Shown: positions 26,621-35,776 of the stretch, piece after piece
How positions within the stretch are numbered: position 1 is the first letter of the stretch
Layout: each line of letters starts with the position of its first letter
Source of the DNA: AC-32 sp963717475
Lineage (GTDB): Bacteria > Actinomycetota > Thermoleophilia > Gaiellales > Gaiellaceae
Assembly: GCA_963717475.1 (NCBI GenBank)
Contig: OY970337.1
Location: 2,480,001-2,544,000 of the forward strand
Reading direction: 5' to 3'
Length of the DNA stretch: 64,000 nt
The notes under the pieces: model-generated
Seen by the model: only the letters and a program-made list of their open reading frames with translations
Databases searched by the model: none
Told to the model about the DNA's origin: nothing
Program-made: the position numbers and the translations under genes

Positions 26621-28502
26621 CGGACGAGCGCCTCCAGCCGCTCGCTCCGCAACGCCGCGGGCTCGCGCTCGACGTGGCGCTCGTGCCAGAGCGTGAACGC
26701 GAGCAGCCCCCAGAGCTGCCGCGAGAGGTCCTCCTCGCCGGCCACGTGGCGGTCGATCAGCGACCTCACGACCTCCGGCCGGAAGAAGCCCTGCCGGTGG
26801 AGCGTCTCCGCGCAGAGCGTGTCTCTCGCGAACGGCTCGAGCTCGCCGCGAAGCCAGGCCGCGGCCGGGATCGAGAAGCCGCGCTTCTTGCCGCGGATGA
26901 TCCGCTCCGGCACGAGCGGCGCGACCGCCTTCCGCAGGAGCACCTTCTTGCGCAGCCCGCGCACGCGCTGCGAGGCCGGGAGCGTGAAGGCGAAGTTCGT
27001 CACGACCGGGTCGAGGAACGGCACGCGAGCTTCCAGCGAGTGCGCCATCGACGCCCGGTCGGTCTTCACGAGCAGGTCGTCGACGAGATAGACGCCGAAG
27101 TCGACGTCCTGCAGCCGCGCGAGCAGCTCGGCGCCCTCCGTCTCGGCGAAGCGGGCGCGCAGGAGGTCGACCGGGTCGAACTCGCTGCCGGCGGCCGGTC
27201 AGGCGGGCGCGCAGGTCCGGCGAGAAGATCTCCTTCCAGCCGTGGTGGCGCTCGAGCGGCGGCAGGTGCGCGGCGCGGACGAAGCGCTTGGCCTTGTAGT
27301 CGAAGCTCGCGCGGGCGGTGGAGGTCGGAAGCCGCTCGACCAGCGGCCGCGCGACCCGCGCGAGACCGGCCGTTCGCTGGGCCAGGAGGTCGGCGACGTA
27401 CGTGTAGTAGCCGCCGAAGAGCTCGTCGCCGCCCTCGCCGGAGAGCGCGACCTTGACGTCGGAAGCCGCGAGCTGCGAGACGAGGTACGTCGGCAGCGCG
27501 GACGAGTCGGCGAACGGCTCGTCGAACGCGTCCGCGAGCGCGGGGAGGAGCAGCGCGGCGTCCGGACTGAGCACGAGCTCGCGGTGCTGGGTCCCGTAGC
27601 GCTCGGCGACCAGGCGCGCATCCGAGAGCTCGTCGAACGAGCGCTCCTCGAACCCGATCGAGAACGTCCGCACCGGCTCGGCCGACTCCTCCGCGGCCAG
27701 CGCCGTGAGCGCCGAGGAGTCGATCCCGCCGGAGAGGAGCACGCCCGACGGGGACGTCGGAGACGAGGTGCGCGCGGACCGAGTCGCGGAGCCGCGCCCG
27801 CAGCTCCTCGATCAGCTCGGCCTCGTCGTCGTCGCGCAGCTCGAGCGCGGGCCCGGGCCGCGCGAAGCGCTCGGTGCGCGTCTTGCCGTCCTCCCAGACG
27901 AGCAGGTGGCCGGCCGGCAGCTTGCGCGTGTCCCGGAAGATCGTCAGCGGCGCCGGAATCGAGTTGAAGGCGAGGAACGCCTCGAGCGCGTCGAGGTCGA
28001 TCTCCCCGCGCGGGAGGGCGCGCAGCTCCGAGGCGAACTCCAGGCCGCCGCCGTCGACGCGGTAGTAGAGCGGCTTGATCCCGTAGCGGTCTCGGGCGAG
28101 CACGAGCCGCCGCTCGCGGGAGTCCCAGAGCGCGACCGTGAACATCCCGCGCAGCCGCCGCGCGAAGTCGAGCCCGTGCTGCTCGTAGAGGTGGACGAGC
28201 ACCTCGGTGTCGCCGTGCGTGCGGAAGCGGTGGCCCGCGCGCTCGAGCTCGGCGCGCAGCTCTCGGTAGTTGTAGAGCTCGCCGTTCTGGACGACGTGGA
28301 TCGTCCCGTCCTCGTTCGCGATCGGCTGGTCGCCGGTCTCGAGGTCGATGATCGCGAGGCGGCGGGCGGCGAGGCCGACCGGCCCGTCGACGAGCGCTCC
28401 GTCGCTGTCAGGCCCGCGGTGGACGAGCGTCGCGCTCATCCGCGCCAGCCGCTCGGGGTCGGCGGGCCCGCTTGCAGAGGCGATCCCGCAGATCCCGCAC
28501 AC
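26617..28502 (-). CDS. asnB: Glutamine-dependent asparagine synthetase (two frameshifts)
   Basis: Class II amidotransferase of about 628 aa with an N-terminal glutaminase and C-terminal ATP-dependent synthetase. The nucleophile Cys2 follows the GTG-coded start (MCGICGIAS), with the conserved RGPDSDG and NGELYNYRELR. The synthetase PP-loop SGGIDSSALTALA, SFDELSDARLVAERYG and LSGEGGDELFGGYYTY are present. Breaks near 27197 and 27752 are each repaired by CG. In glycan loci such enzymes often amidate sugar acids or wall components, and the downstream ASCH and DUF354 genes support that reading. GTG 28502 is supported by TAGAGT eight bases upstream. Confidence 0.9.
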
Positions 28503-28510
28503 GGCAGGTG

Positions 28511-28516
28511 ACTCTA
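28511..28516 (-). promoter_or_regulatory. -10 element of the asnB-ASCH-DUF354 operon
   Basis: TAGAGT on the minus strand, eight bases before GTG 28502, in the gap to the divergent aldo/keto reductase. Confidence 0.45.
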
Positions 28517-28534
28517 ACGGGGCAGAATGCCGTG

Positions 28535-29443
28535 GTGCGTACGCACGAGCTGGGGTCGAGCGGCCTGGAGGTCTCGCGCGTCGGCCTCGGGTGCAACAAC
28601 TTCGGCCGCCGCCTCGACCTCGAGGGGACGCGCGCAGTCGTCGAGGCCGCCCTCGCCGAGGGGATCACGTTCCTCGACACCGCGGACATCTACGGCGGCG
28701 GCAAGAGCGAGCAGTTCCTCGGCGAGATCCTCGAAGGCCGGCGCGACGAGGCCGTGCTCGCGACCAAGTTCGGGATGGGCGACGGAGGGCGCGGCACGCG
28801 TGACTACCTCCGCCGCTCTCTGGCCGGCTCGCTCGAGCGGCTGCGCACCGACCGCATCGACGTCTTCTACTACCACCGGCCCGACGGCGAGACGCCCATC
28901 GCCGAGACGATCGAGGCCATGCACGAGCTGGTCGAGGAGGGGACCGTGGGCGCGATCGGCGTCTCGAACTTCTCGGTCGAGCAGCTGGACGAGGCGGTCG
29001 AGGCGGGGCCGGTAGCGGCGCTGCAGAACCGCTACAGCCTGCTCGAGCGCGACGCCGAGGCCGACGTGCTGCCGCGCTGCGCCGAGCTCGGCGTCTCGTT
29101 CATCCCGTACTTCCCGCTCGCGAGCGGGCTCCTGACCGGCAAGTACCGTCGCGGGGAACCGGCGCCGGCCGGTACGCGGCTCGAGGGATCCGACGTGCTG
29201 ACGGACGAGGCGTTCGACGTCGTCGAGGCGCTCGACGACTTCGCCCAGGCGCGCGGGCACACGTTGCTCGAGCTCGCGATCGCCGGGCTCGCGTCCCAGC
29301 CCGCGGTTGCCTCCGTGATCGCGGGTGCGACCAGGCCCGACCAGGTGCAGGCGAACGCCGCGGCTGCGGAGTGGGAGCTGAGCGCGGACGAGCTCGCCGA
29401 GCTCAGGTCGATCGGACGAGACCGCGAAGCGACTGGCCGATGA
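28535..29443 (+). CDS. Aldo/keto reductase
   Basis: NADPH-dependent oxidoreductase of about 302 aa with the TIM-barrel AKR fold. It opens MRTHELGSSGLEVSRVGLG and shows the catalytic Asp/Tyr region FLDTADIYGGGKSEQFLG, the Lys in ATKFGMGDGG, the His in FYYHRPDGETP, and the cofactor-binding end ASVIAGATRPDQVQANA. The substrate is unknown. GTG 28535 gives the usual N-terminus; a GTG three bases earlier is also possible. It is divergent from asnB and ends convergently with the sugar-transferase gene, overlapping it by 41 bases. Confidence 0.9.
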   Translation: MRTHELGSSGLEVSRVGLGCNNFGRRLDLEGTRAVVEAALAEGITFLDTADIYGGGKSEQFLGEILEGRRDEAVLATKFGMGDGGRGTRDYLRRSLAGSLERLRTDRIDVFYYHRPDGETPIAETIEAMHELVEEGTVGAIGVSNFSVEQLDEAVEAGPVAALQNRYSLLERDAEADVLPRCAELGVSFIPYFPLASGLLTGKYRRGEPAPAGTRLEGSDVLTDEAFDVVEALDDFAQARGHTLLELAIAGLASQPAVASVIAGATRPDQVQANAAAAEWELSADELAELRSIGRDREATGR

Positions 29444-30092
29444 CGCGGATCGCAGTCGCCACGAGCGTGCGCAGGTAGAGCGGCACCGAGCGGTCGGCGA
29501 TCCACTCGAGGTCGTGCGCGAGCTTCTCGGCCATCGAGCTCTCGTAGCCGCCGCGGACCTGAGCGAAGCCGGTCAGGCCGGGGCGGACGACGAGGCGCTG
29601 CCAGTAGGCGGGTAGCTCGCCCGCGAGCTGCTCGAAGAAGCGCGGCCGGATCGGGCGCGGCCCCACGAAGCTCATGTCGCCGCGGAGGATGTTCCAGAGC
29701 TGCGGCAGCTCGTCGAGCTGCGTCGCGCGGAGGCGGCGGCCGAGGCGGGTCGTCTCGGCGCGGGTGCGCTCGACGAGCTCGGCGCCCAGGTAGGGGCCGA
29801 GCCGGTCCTCCGCGCCGCGGCGGAGCGTGCGGAACTTGAGCATCCCGAAGATCCGTCCGCCGCGGCCCACGCGCTCGCCCTTGTAGAACAGCGGCAGGCC
29901 GCTCGTGAGCAGGAGCGCGGCCGCGATCAGGACGAGCAGCGGCAGCGCCACGAGCAGGAAGAAGGCGGCGAGGACGATGTCGAGGGCGCGCAGCTCGACG
30001 TCGACGCGGCGCTTCGGCGACCCGTGCACCCGCTGCGAGAAGCGCTGGATGAACGAATCGCTCGGCCGCGTGCCGGGCTGAGGCGTGGCCAC
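29403..30092 (-). CDS. Priming sugar transferase (undecaprenyl-phosphate glycosyl-1-phosphate transferase)
   Basis: A 229-residue bacterial sugar transferase of the WbaP/PglC core type. It moves a sugar-1-phosphate from a nucleotide sugar to undecaprenyl phosphate, the first membrane step of polysaccharide assembly. One hydrophobic hairpin (LDIVLAAFFLLVALPLLVLIAAALLL) is followed by GMLKFRTLRRGAEDRLG, LRATQLDELPQLWNILRGDMSFVGPRPIRP and VRPGLTGFAQVRGGYE, all family hallmarks. GTG 30092 sits six bases after TAGCAT. It can start the chain that the flippase and ligases elsewhere in the window handle. Confidence 0.92.
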   Translation of the reverse strand: MATPQPGTRPSDSFIQRFSQRVHGSPKRRVDVELRALDIVLAAFFLLVALPLLVLIAAALLLTSGLPLFYKGERVGRGGRIFGMLKFRTLRRGAEDRLGPYLGAELVERTRAETTRLGRRLRATQLDELPQLWNILRGDMSFVGPRPIRPRFFEQLAGELPAYWQRLVVRPGLTGFAQVRGGYESSMAEKLAHDLEWIADRSVPLYLRTLVATAIRVIGQSLRGLVRST

Positions 30093-30098
30093 CCCGTG

Positions 30099-30104
30099 AT
30101 GCTA
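30099..30104 (-). promoter_or_regulatory. -10 element of the sugar-transferase gene
   Basis: TAGCAT on the minus strand ending six bases before GTG 30092, identical in sequence and gap to the cupin promoter at 7719-7724. Confidence 0.5.
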
Positions 30105-30136
30105 GAGCGTGACGTGAGAGGGTTCACCTTCGCGAG

Positions 30137-30496
30137 ATGAATTCGGACGATCAAAGTCAGGCCGAGGCCGCGATCCGGGCGTTCTTCGACGCGATGAACG
30201 GCCAGGACGCGGATGCGGCCGTCGCGCTCACCCGGGACGATGTCGTGATCGCGTTCGGCCCGAACGAGCTCCAGGGCCACGAGGCGCTCCGTGAGCTCGC
30301 CACGCAGGTCGACGACCAGCTGAGCGCAGAGATCACGCCGGTCGACTTCGAGCTGGAGAGCCCGTCCTCCGTCCGCGTGAACGCCCGGCGTATCGACCGC
30401 TGGCGAAGCACAGGCGAGACGGCGACCGAGCGCGACGTCCAGGCTCGCTTCTCGCTGGATGCCGACGGCATGATCACGCGCGTCGAATTCGCATAG
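30137..30496 (+). CDS. NTF2/SnoaL-like small protein
   Basis: A 119-residue single-domain protein with the cone-shaped NTF2-like fold. It has an N-terminal helix AIRAFFDAMNGQDADAAVALT, a DDVVIAFGPNELQGHEALREL segment typical of SnoaL-like polyketide-cyclase relatives, and alternating strands to the end. Members include ketosteroid isomerase-like enzymes and binding proteins; no catalytic pair can be assigned with confidence. It is transcribed away from the sugar transferase and towards the LysR gene, and may be a single-gene unit. Confidence 0.75.
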   Translation: MNSDDQSQAEAAIRAFFDAMNGQDADAAVALTRDDVVIAFGPNELQGHEALRELATQVDDQLSAEITPVDFELESPSSVRVNARRIDRWRSTGETATERDVQARFSLDADGMITRVEFA

Positions 30497-30514
30497 CTGC
30501 AGGCTCTCTCGCCT

Positions 30515-30529
30515 ATAACATGAGCTTAT
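30515..30529 (+). promoter_or_regulatory. LysR-type operator overlapping the start of its own gene
   Basis: ATAACATGAGCTTAT has perfect ATAA/TTAT arms around seven bases and fits the T-N11-A pattern of LysR-type regulators. It runs into the ATG at 30528. A TATAAC hexamer (30514-30519) eight bases before the start could be the -10 box, so the regulator could block its own promoter. Confidence 0.5.
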
Positions 30530-31421
30530 GGACACGCGTCAGCTGGCCGCCTTCTGCGCGGTCGTCGAGCGGCAGAGCTTCTCGCAGGCCGCGGAGCGGC
30601 TGGGCGTCACGCAGCCCGCGGTGAGCCTCCAGGTTCGCGCGCTCGAGAAACGGCTTGGGAAGCGGCTGCTCGACCGCTCCGGGCGGCGTGTCGAGCCGAC
30701 CGAGGCAGGGCACGCGCTCTACCGCGGGGCGCAGAGGATGCTCGCGCTCGAGGGGCAGCTGCTCGACGAGCTCGACTCCGCGGGCGGCGGTGAGCTCGGC
30801 GGCACGCTTCAGGTCGGCTCCTCCACCGGCCCCGGGAGCACGGTCGTCCCGGTGCTGCTCTGCGAGTTCCAGCGTCAAAACCCCGGCGTCGCGGTCTCGC
30901 TCGCGATCTCCGACACGCAGTCGGTGGTCGAGCGCGTCGCCGATCGTGAGCTCGAGCTGGGGATCGTCGGCGCGGCTCGGCGGCACCGCGGCGTCACCTT
31001 CGAGCCGTTCTTCCGCGACGATGTCGTGCTCGCCTGCCCGCCCGGCCACCGGTTCGCCGGGAAGTCGGTCACGCTCGACGACCTCAAGGAGGAGCCGTTG
31101 ATCGTGATGCAGGAGGGCGCGGGGGTCCGCCAGGTGATCGAGGACGAGCTTCGCCAGGCCGGCACGAGGCTGCGCGACCTTCAGCCGAAGCTCGAGCTCG
31201 GGCTGCAGGAGTCCGCGCGCTCGGCGGTCGCGGCGGGCTACGGCGTCACCTTCATCTCGCGCGCCGCGATCGAGGCCGACCTCGCCGCGGGCACGCTTGC
31301 CACAGCGCGGGTGAAGGGGCTCGACCCCGCGCGCGAAGTCTCGCTCGTCCGCGCGGCCGGGCGCTCCCCGACGCGCGCTGCCGAGGCGTTCGTCGAGTTT
31401 GCGAAGGGACGGCTCTCGTGA
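30528..31421 (+). CDS. LysR-family transcriptional regulator
   Basis: A 297-residue LysR-type regulator. The winged-helix N-terminus is unmistakable (MDTRQLAAFCAVVERQSFSQAAERLGVTQPAVSLQVRALEKRLG), followed by the substrate-binding domain starting near residue 90 (LGGTLQVGSSTGPG) with the ELELGIVG segment. The effector is unknown. It overlaps the iron-ADH-like gene by four bases, so that enzyme is probably its target as well as its operon partner. The short palindrome at its start codon fits autoregulation. Confidence 0.92.
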   Translation: MDTRQLAAFCAVVERQSFSQAAERLGVTQPAVSLQVRALEKRLGKRLLDRSGRRVEPTEAGHALYRGAQRMLALEGQLLDELDSAGGGELGGTLQVGSSTGPGSTVVPVLLCEFQRQNPGVAVSLAISDTQSVVERVADRELELGIVGAARRHRGVTFEPFFRDDVVLACPPGHRFAGKSVTLDDLKEEPLIVMQEGAGVRQVIEDELRQAGTRLRDLQPKLELGLQESARSAVAAGYGVTFISRAAIEADLAAGTLATARVKGLDPAREVSLVRAAGRSPTRAAEAFVEFAKGRLS

Positions 31422-32380
31422 TCGTCCGTTGGGGGCTCGGCGAGCTTTCGGGCCTCCTGACCGAGCTGAGGATCGCGCAGCCGTTCCTGATCGCGAGCGA
31501 GCGCTGGTCGCACCTCCGCCTCCCGGCTGCCGGACGGTGGAGCGAGGTCCCGAGCGAGCGGATCGAAGAGATCGCGGCCGAGGCGCGCGGCCTGGACGGC
31601 CTCCTGGCGGTGGGCGGAGGCAGCGCGATCGACCTGGCGAAGGCCGTTTCGTCGGTCGGCGGTCTCCCGCTCGTCTCGGTGCCGACGACCTACTCGGGTT
31701 CCGAGTGGACGCAGTTCTTCGGCGTCCGCACGCCCGAGCGGCGGATGGTCGGTGGAGGCGGCGGGGCGCGTCTGGCCGGGATCGTCTACGAGCCGAAGCT
31801 GACGCTCGACCTCCCGCGCGCCGAGAGCGGCGGCACCGCCATGAACGCGCTGGCCCACTGCGCCGAGGCGCTGTACGTCTCCGGCCGGAACGCGGAGGGG
31901 GACGAGCAGGCGCTCGAGGGCGCGCGGCTGATCGGCTCGATCCTCCCGCGCGTGCTCGAGGACGGGAGCGACCTGGAGGCGCGCACAACGCTTCTCCGCG
32001 GCGCCATGCACGCGGGCGCCGCACTCGGGTCGGCGGGCCTCGGGCTCGGCCACGCGATGGCCCAGGCGGTCGGCGGCCGCTACGGGATCGCCCACGGCGC
32101 CGCGAATGCGCTCTGCCTGCCGCCGGCGCTGCGGTTCAACGAGCCCGTCGCCGGCGCGGAGATCGCGAGGTTCGCCGAGGCTCTCGGCACCGACGATGCT
32201 CCCGCGCGCTGCGAGGAGCTTTCCCGTCTCGCGGGCTACGAGCGCCTGCGCGACCTCGGCGTTCCCGAGGACGAGCTCGACGCGGTCGCCGAGGCGACGG
32301 CCGTCCGGGGCGGGGCGCTCGCGAACCCGCGGCCGGCGACCCCGGCCGAGATCGCCGAGCTCTTCCGCTCGATCTGGTGA
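31418..32380 (+). CDS. Iron-containing alcohol dehydrogenase / maleylacetate reductase-like
   Basis: A 320-residue NAD(P)-dependent dehydrogenase of the group III ADH / maleylacetate reductase branch. The nucleotide-binding GGGSAIDLAKAV and VPTTYSGSEWTQFFG are seen, then the metal-site region MNALAHCAEALY and GLGHAMAQAVGGRYGIAHG. The PTTYSGSEWT segment resembles maleylacetate reductases of aromatic-ring degradation, but no ring-cleavage genes are nearby. GTG 31418 overlaps the LysR stop (GTGA). The substrate is not determined. Confidence 0.85.
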   Translation: MIVRWGLGELSGLLTELRIAQPFLIASERWSHLRLPAAGRWSEVPSERIEEIAAEARGLDGLLAVGGGSAIDLAKAVSSVGGLPLVSVPTTYSGSEWTQFFGVRTPERRMVGGGGGARLAGIVYEPKLTLDLPRAESGGTAMNALAHCAEALYVSGRNAEGDEQALEGARLIGSILPRVLEDGSDLEARTTLLRGAMHAGAALGSAGLGLGHAMAQAVGGRYGIAHGAANALCLPPALRFNEPVAGAEIARFAEALGTDDAPARCEELSRLAGYERLRDLGVPEDELDAVAEATAVRGGALANPRPATPAEIAELFRSIW

Positions 32381-32381
32381 G

Positions 32382-32708
32382 CTAGCAGGGCCCGGGCTCG
32401 GGCGAGCCGCCTGGTCCCGCCAGGTGCTCGGTGCCCGCCTGCAAGCAGTACGAGCTCGCGTCGGCGCGGACCAGCTTGACGCCCAGGTGACCGAGCGTCG
32501 CCGCCGCGTAGGTGCCGTTCAGCGCGTGGAACTGCTCGATCGCGAACGCGCCCTGCATGAGCTTCACGCCGGCGGCCGTCTGCCGCGCGCGCTTGATCTC
32601 GGTTGTCGCGCTCTTCTGCGACGCCGTCGTCGAGAGCTGGCCGCTCATCAGGTAAGCGACCGCGATCAGGGCGACCACGAGCGAGAGCAATCCGACTCCG
32701 CGTGCCAT
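32382..32708 (-). CDS. Small exported pilin-like protein
   Basis: A 108-residue protein with an N-terminal hydrophobic helix (GVGLLSLVVALIAVAYLMSG), a polar helix rich in Gln, Lys and Ala, then a compact end with two Cys (SSYCLQAG and a terminal GPC). The layout, with TAAGVKLMQGAFAIEQFHALNGTYAA after the helix, resembles type IV pilin-like or pseudopilin proteins, although no prepilin peptidase Gly-Phe site is clear. No other pilus genes are in the window. It ends one base from the stop of the convergent dehydrogenase gene. Confidence 0.65.
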   Translation of the reverse strand: MARGVGLLSLVVALIAVAYLMSGQLSTTASQKSATTEIKRARQTAAGVKLMQGAFAIEQFHALNGTYAAATLGHLGVKLVRADASSYCLQAGTEHLAGPGGSPEPGPC

Positions 32709-32739
32709 GCCGCTTGTATCGGCACGCGCGAGGTTGCCC

Positions 32740-33604
32740 TCAAGGATGACGCGCGACGAACGACAGAACCGTCACGCCGAGCTCCTGCGGCGTGTAGCCG
32801 TCGCGGAAGCGATCAGCGAGCGGCAGTGAGCCCAGCTCGGCGAGACCCGCGCTCGTCCGGCCCGGACGGCCGCTCGAGGACGAGCTCGAAGCCGGCGTCG
32901 CGAACGAGCCGCAGGTAGTCGGGAGCGCGCAGCCGGTTCTGGAAATGGATCGGCGAATTGACCAGCGCCCAAGTCCCCTCGGAGAAGCGCAGGAAGTTGT
33001 AGCGCGAGATGCTGCGGTCGAAGTACGAGTAGTGGTCCTGCAGGTCGATCCGGCAGCTGAAGGCGCCACCCGGCCGCAGCAGGCGGAAGCACTCGCGGAA
33101 GATCGCCGCCAGGTCGTCCTCGGGGACGTGCTCGCAGACGTCCGTGCTGGAGACGAAGTCGACGGACTCGGCGGGCAGCTCGGTGGCACGAGCGTCGCAC
33201 GGTGCGAGGTACTCGATCCCGAAGCGCTCCTCGAGCTCCGCGAGCGACTGGATCGGATCGCGCTCGAGTCGCGAGAGCGAGTCGTTCACGAGCTCGACGC
33301 GGGCGCTCGGCCGGATGTCGACGAGCACCTGCCGCCCGACGCCGAGCGACGCGTACGACAGCGGGATCGCGAGGTCCCAGCCGACGCCGAACTCGTAGAA
33401 GACGGCATCGGCGAGCGGCGTGCCCGGGCCGTGCTCCTCGTACGCCGCGACGTGCTGCTCCGCGCGGGCGAACTTGCGCCGGAAGACCGACTCGCCGGCA
33501 GGGAGGCTGTGCGCGACGTGGCGCTGGAAGAGGTAGTTCAGCCGCTCGCCCTGCGGAACCAAACCGAGGCCGCGCTGGAGCGCCGCTTTCGCCACCCACC
33601 TCAT
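32740..33604 (-). CDS. SAM-dependent methyltransferase (one frameshift)
   Basis: Class I methyltransferase of about 288 aa. It has a helical N-terminus, then FYEFGVGWDLAIPL (motif I-like), VDFVSSTDVCEHVPEDDL and the FRECFRLLRPGGAFSCRID segment before the last strands. Many such proteins act on small molecules or glycans, and the substrate cannot be told. The frame breaks near 32864, where adding CG joins the ORF to the C-terminal end FRDGYTPQELGVTVLSFVARHP. A TATGCT hexamer lies nine bases before ATG 33604. It is divergent from the flavoprotein operon. Confidence 0.78.
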
Positions 33605-33613
33605 CGGGCGGCG

Positions 33614-33619
33614 AGCATA
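33614..33619 (-). promoter_or_regulatory. -10 element of the methyltransferase gene
   Basis: TATGCT on the minus strand, nine bases before ATG 33604. Confidence 0.4.
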
Positions 33620-33663
33620 GCCCGGCGCTCGAACATAAGCAGTTGTAATCGCTCGGATTAGGG

Positions 33664-33669
33664 TAGTCT
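33664..33669 (+). promoter_or_regulatory. -10 element of the flavoprotein-fumarase-sulfur operon
   Basis: TAGTCT ending six bases before GTG 33676. A possible -35 box TTGTAA (33643-33648) lies 15 bases upstream of it in a locally AT-rich stretch. Confidence 0.5.
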
Positions 33670-33675
33670 CCGCAC

Positions 33676-34883
33676 GTGGGCGAACGGCTCGCAGTCGACG
33701 TGCTCGTGGTCGGAAGCGGCGCCTCCGGGCTCTCGGCTGCGGTCTCCGCCGAGAAGGCCGGTGCGCGCGTCGCGCTCGTGACCAAGGGCGCGCTCCAGTC
33801 CTGCAACTCCGCGAAGGCGCAGGGCGGGATCCAGGCTGCGTTCGGCGACGACGACTCGCCCGATCAGCACGCGGAGGACGTCTGGCAGAGCTCGCACGAG
33901 ACGGCCGACCGTCGGCTCGTCGAGGTGCTGACCGAAGAGGCGCCTGCCGCGATCCACTGGCTCGAGGAGCACGGCGTCGAGTTCACGCGCGAGAACGGCG
34001 GCTACCGGCTCGCCCGCTGCGGGGGCTCGACTCGCAAGCGCCTGCTTGCAGGTCGGCGACCGCACCGGCCACGCGATCACGACCGGGCTTCGCGACGCCT
34101 ACCTCGCCTCGAGCGGGGAGGCGCTGCCGAACTGCCCGCTGGTCGCGCTCGACCGCACCGAGAACGGCTGGCGCGCGACCTGCCGCCGCAAGAACGGCGA
34201 CGAGCTCGCAGATCGACGCGGGCGCCGTCGTGCTCGCCGCCGGGGGCCGCTGCTACCGCGAGGCCGAGGAGCGCGGCGAGCTGTCGACGAACCACCCCGG
34301 CGCGACCGGCGAGGTGACGAAGCTCGCGCTCGAGCTCGGCGCCGAGAGCCGCGACCTGGACGCGCTGCAGTACCACCCAAACGGCGGCGCCTGGCCGCCG
34401 ACGATGCAGGGCTACTCGATCCCGGAGACGACCCGCGCGTACGGTGCGACCCTGCTCAACGTGGACGGCGACGAGTTCACCGACCCGCTCGGCCCCCGCG
34501 ACGCCGTCTCGCAGGCGATCTTCGACGAGGTCGACGCCGGCCGCGGAGTCGAGACTCCCGACGGCCGCCCGGCGGTGCTGCTCGACACGACCCGCGTCTC
34601 CGAGCACGACGCGGAGATCTCGCTGCCGTACATGCTCCGCCGGTACCGTTCGGCGGGCATCGACCCTCTGCGGCAGCCGATCCTCACCTATCCAGTGCTC
34701 CATTACCAGAACGGCGGCCTCGTCATCGACGAGCGCTCCGAGACCACGCTCGAGGGCCTGTTCGCCTGCGGCGAGATCGCGGGCGGGACGCACGGGCGCA
34801 ACCGGATGATGGGCAACTCGCTGCTCGAGTGCACGGTCTTCGGCCGGCGAGCCGGAGCCGCTGCCGCGGAGAGGGCCGCGTGA
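33676..34883 (+). CDS. Fumarate reductase / aspartate oxidase-like flavoprotein, short form (two frameshifts)
   Basis: An FAD-binding_2 family oxidoreductase of about 403 aa. The dinucleotide-binding motif VLVVGSGASGLSAAVSAEKAG is at the N-terminus, with CNSAKAQGGIQAAFG, THGRNRMMGNSLLECTVFGRRAG and GLFACGEIAGG as in SdhA, FrdA and NadB. The protein stops right after that FAD-binding motif, so the helical C-terminal domain of SdhA/NadB is missing. Breaks near 34050 and 34210 (both GCGCAG to GCAG) are repaired by CG. It leads an operon with fumarase alpha and beta, so a C4-dicarboxylate or related acid is the likely substrate. It could also be an aspartate oxidase-like enzyme; nadA and nadC are not adjacent. 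Confidence 0.8.
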
Positions 34884-35776
34884 GCACGGTCGCGGTCGAT
34901 CTGCGCCAGGCCGTCGAGGACGCCGCGGCGCACCTCTACGTCTGGGCGCTGAAGGACATCCCGCAGGACCTGCGCGACGCGCTCGCCGCGGCCAAGGACC
35001 GCGAGACCTCCGTTCCCGGCAAGCGCGTGCTCGAGACGATCGTCAGGAACGTCGAGATCGCGGACAGCAACTCGAACCTCGTCTGCCAGGACACGGGGAT
35101 CGCCGTCTACACCTGCCGCGTCGGCGAGGACTTCCCGCTCCACCCGGCCAGGATCTACGAGGCGCTGAAGGCCGGCACCGAGCGCGCGACCCTGGAGCAC
35201 CCGCTGCGCTCGAACGCCGTGCACACGCTGACGCGCGAGAACACCGGCCCGAACACGGGCTACCGGCTCCCGATCGTGCACTGGGAGTTCATCCCGGAGT
35301 GGGACGGGCTCGACGTCAAGTGCGTGCCGAAGGGCTCCGGCTCCGAGAACATGAGCTTCCTGAAGATGTGCATTCCCGCGGACGGAGTCCGCGGGATAAA
35401 GGCATTTGTGCTCGAGTCGATCGTTGGCGCGGGTGGGAAACCTTGCCCACCTGGAATTGTTGGGGTTGGCATCGGCGGCTCGGCCGACTACGCGATGTAC
35501 CTTGCCAAGGAGGCGATCGCCCGGCCGATCGGAACGCGTAACCACGACCCGCACGTGGCGAAGCTCGAGGAGGAGCTCTACGGGCTCCTGAACGAGACCG
35601 GCATCGGGCCGATGGGCCTGGGCGGCGACGTGACGGTGCTCAACTGCCACATCGAGCACGCGGACACGCACATGACGCTCAATCCGGTGGCCGTCAACTA
35701 CCAGTGCTGGGCCGCCCGCCGCGCGAGCGCGCACATCGCCGCCGACGGCTCCGTCGACTTCGACCGGGAGGCCTGA
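34880..35776 (+). CDS. Class I fumarate hydratase, alpha subunit (Fe-S lyase)
   Basis: The alpha subunit (298 aa) of a two-subunit, oxygen-sensitive 4Fe-4S hydro-lyase of the fumarase/L-tartrate dehydratase family. Cluster cysteines are seen in SNLVCQDTG, KPCPPGIVGVGIGG and VLNCHIEHAD. Fumarase, tartrate dehydratase and related members cannot be separated by eye, and the preceding flavoprotein suggests fumarate/malate or an analogue. GTG 34880 overlaps the upstream stop (GTGA), and the beta-subunit start overlaps its own stop. Confidence 0.9.
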   Translation: MSTVAVDLRQAVEDAAAHLYVWALKDIPQDLRDALAAAKDRETSVPGKRVLETIVRNVEIADSNSNLVCQDTGIAVYTCRVGEDFPLHPARIYEALKAGTERATLEHPLRSNAVHTLTRENTGPNTGYRLPIVHWEFIPEWDGLDVKCVPKGSGSENMSFLKMCIPADGVRGIKAFVLESIVGAGGKPCPPGIVGVGIGGSADYAMYLAKEAIARPIGTRNHDPHVAKLEEELYGLLNETGIGPMGLGGDVTVLNCHIEHADTHMTLNPVAVNYQCWAARRASAHIAADGSVDFDREA

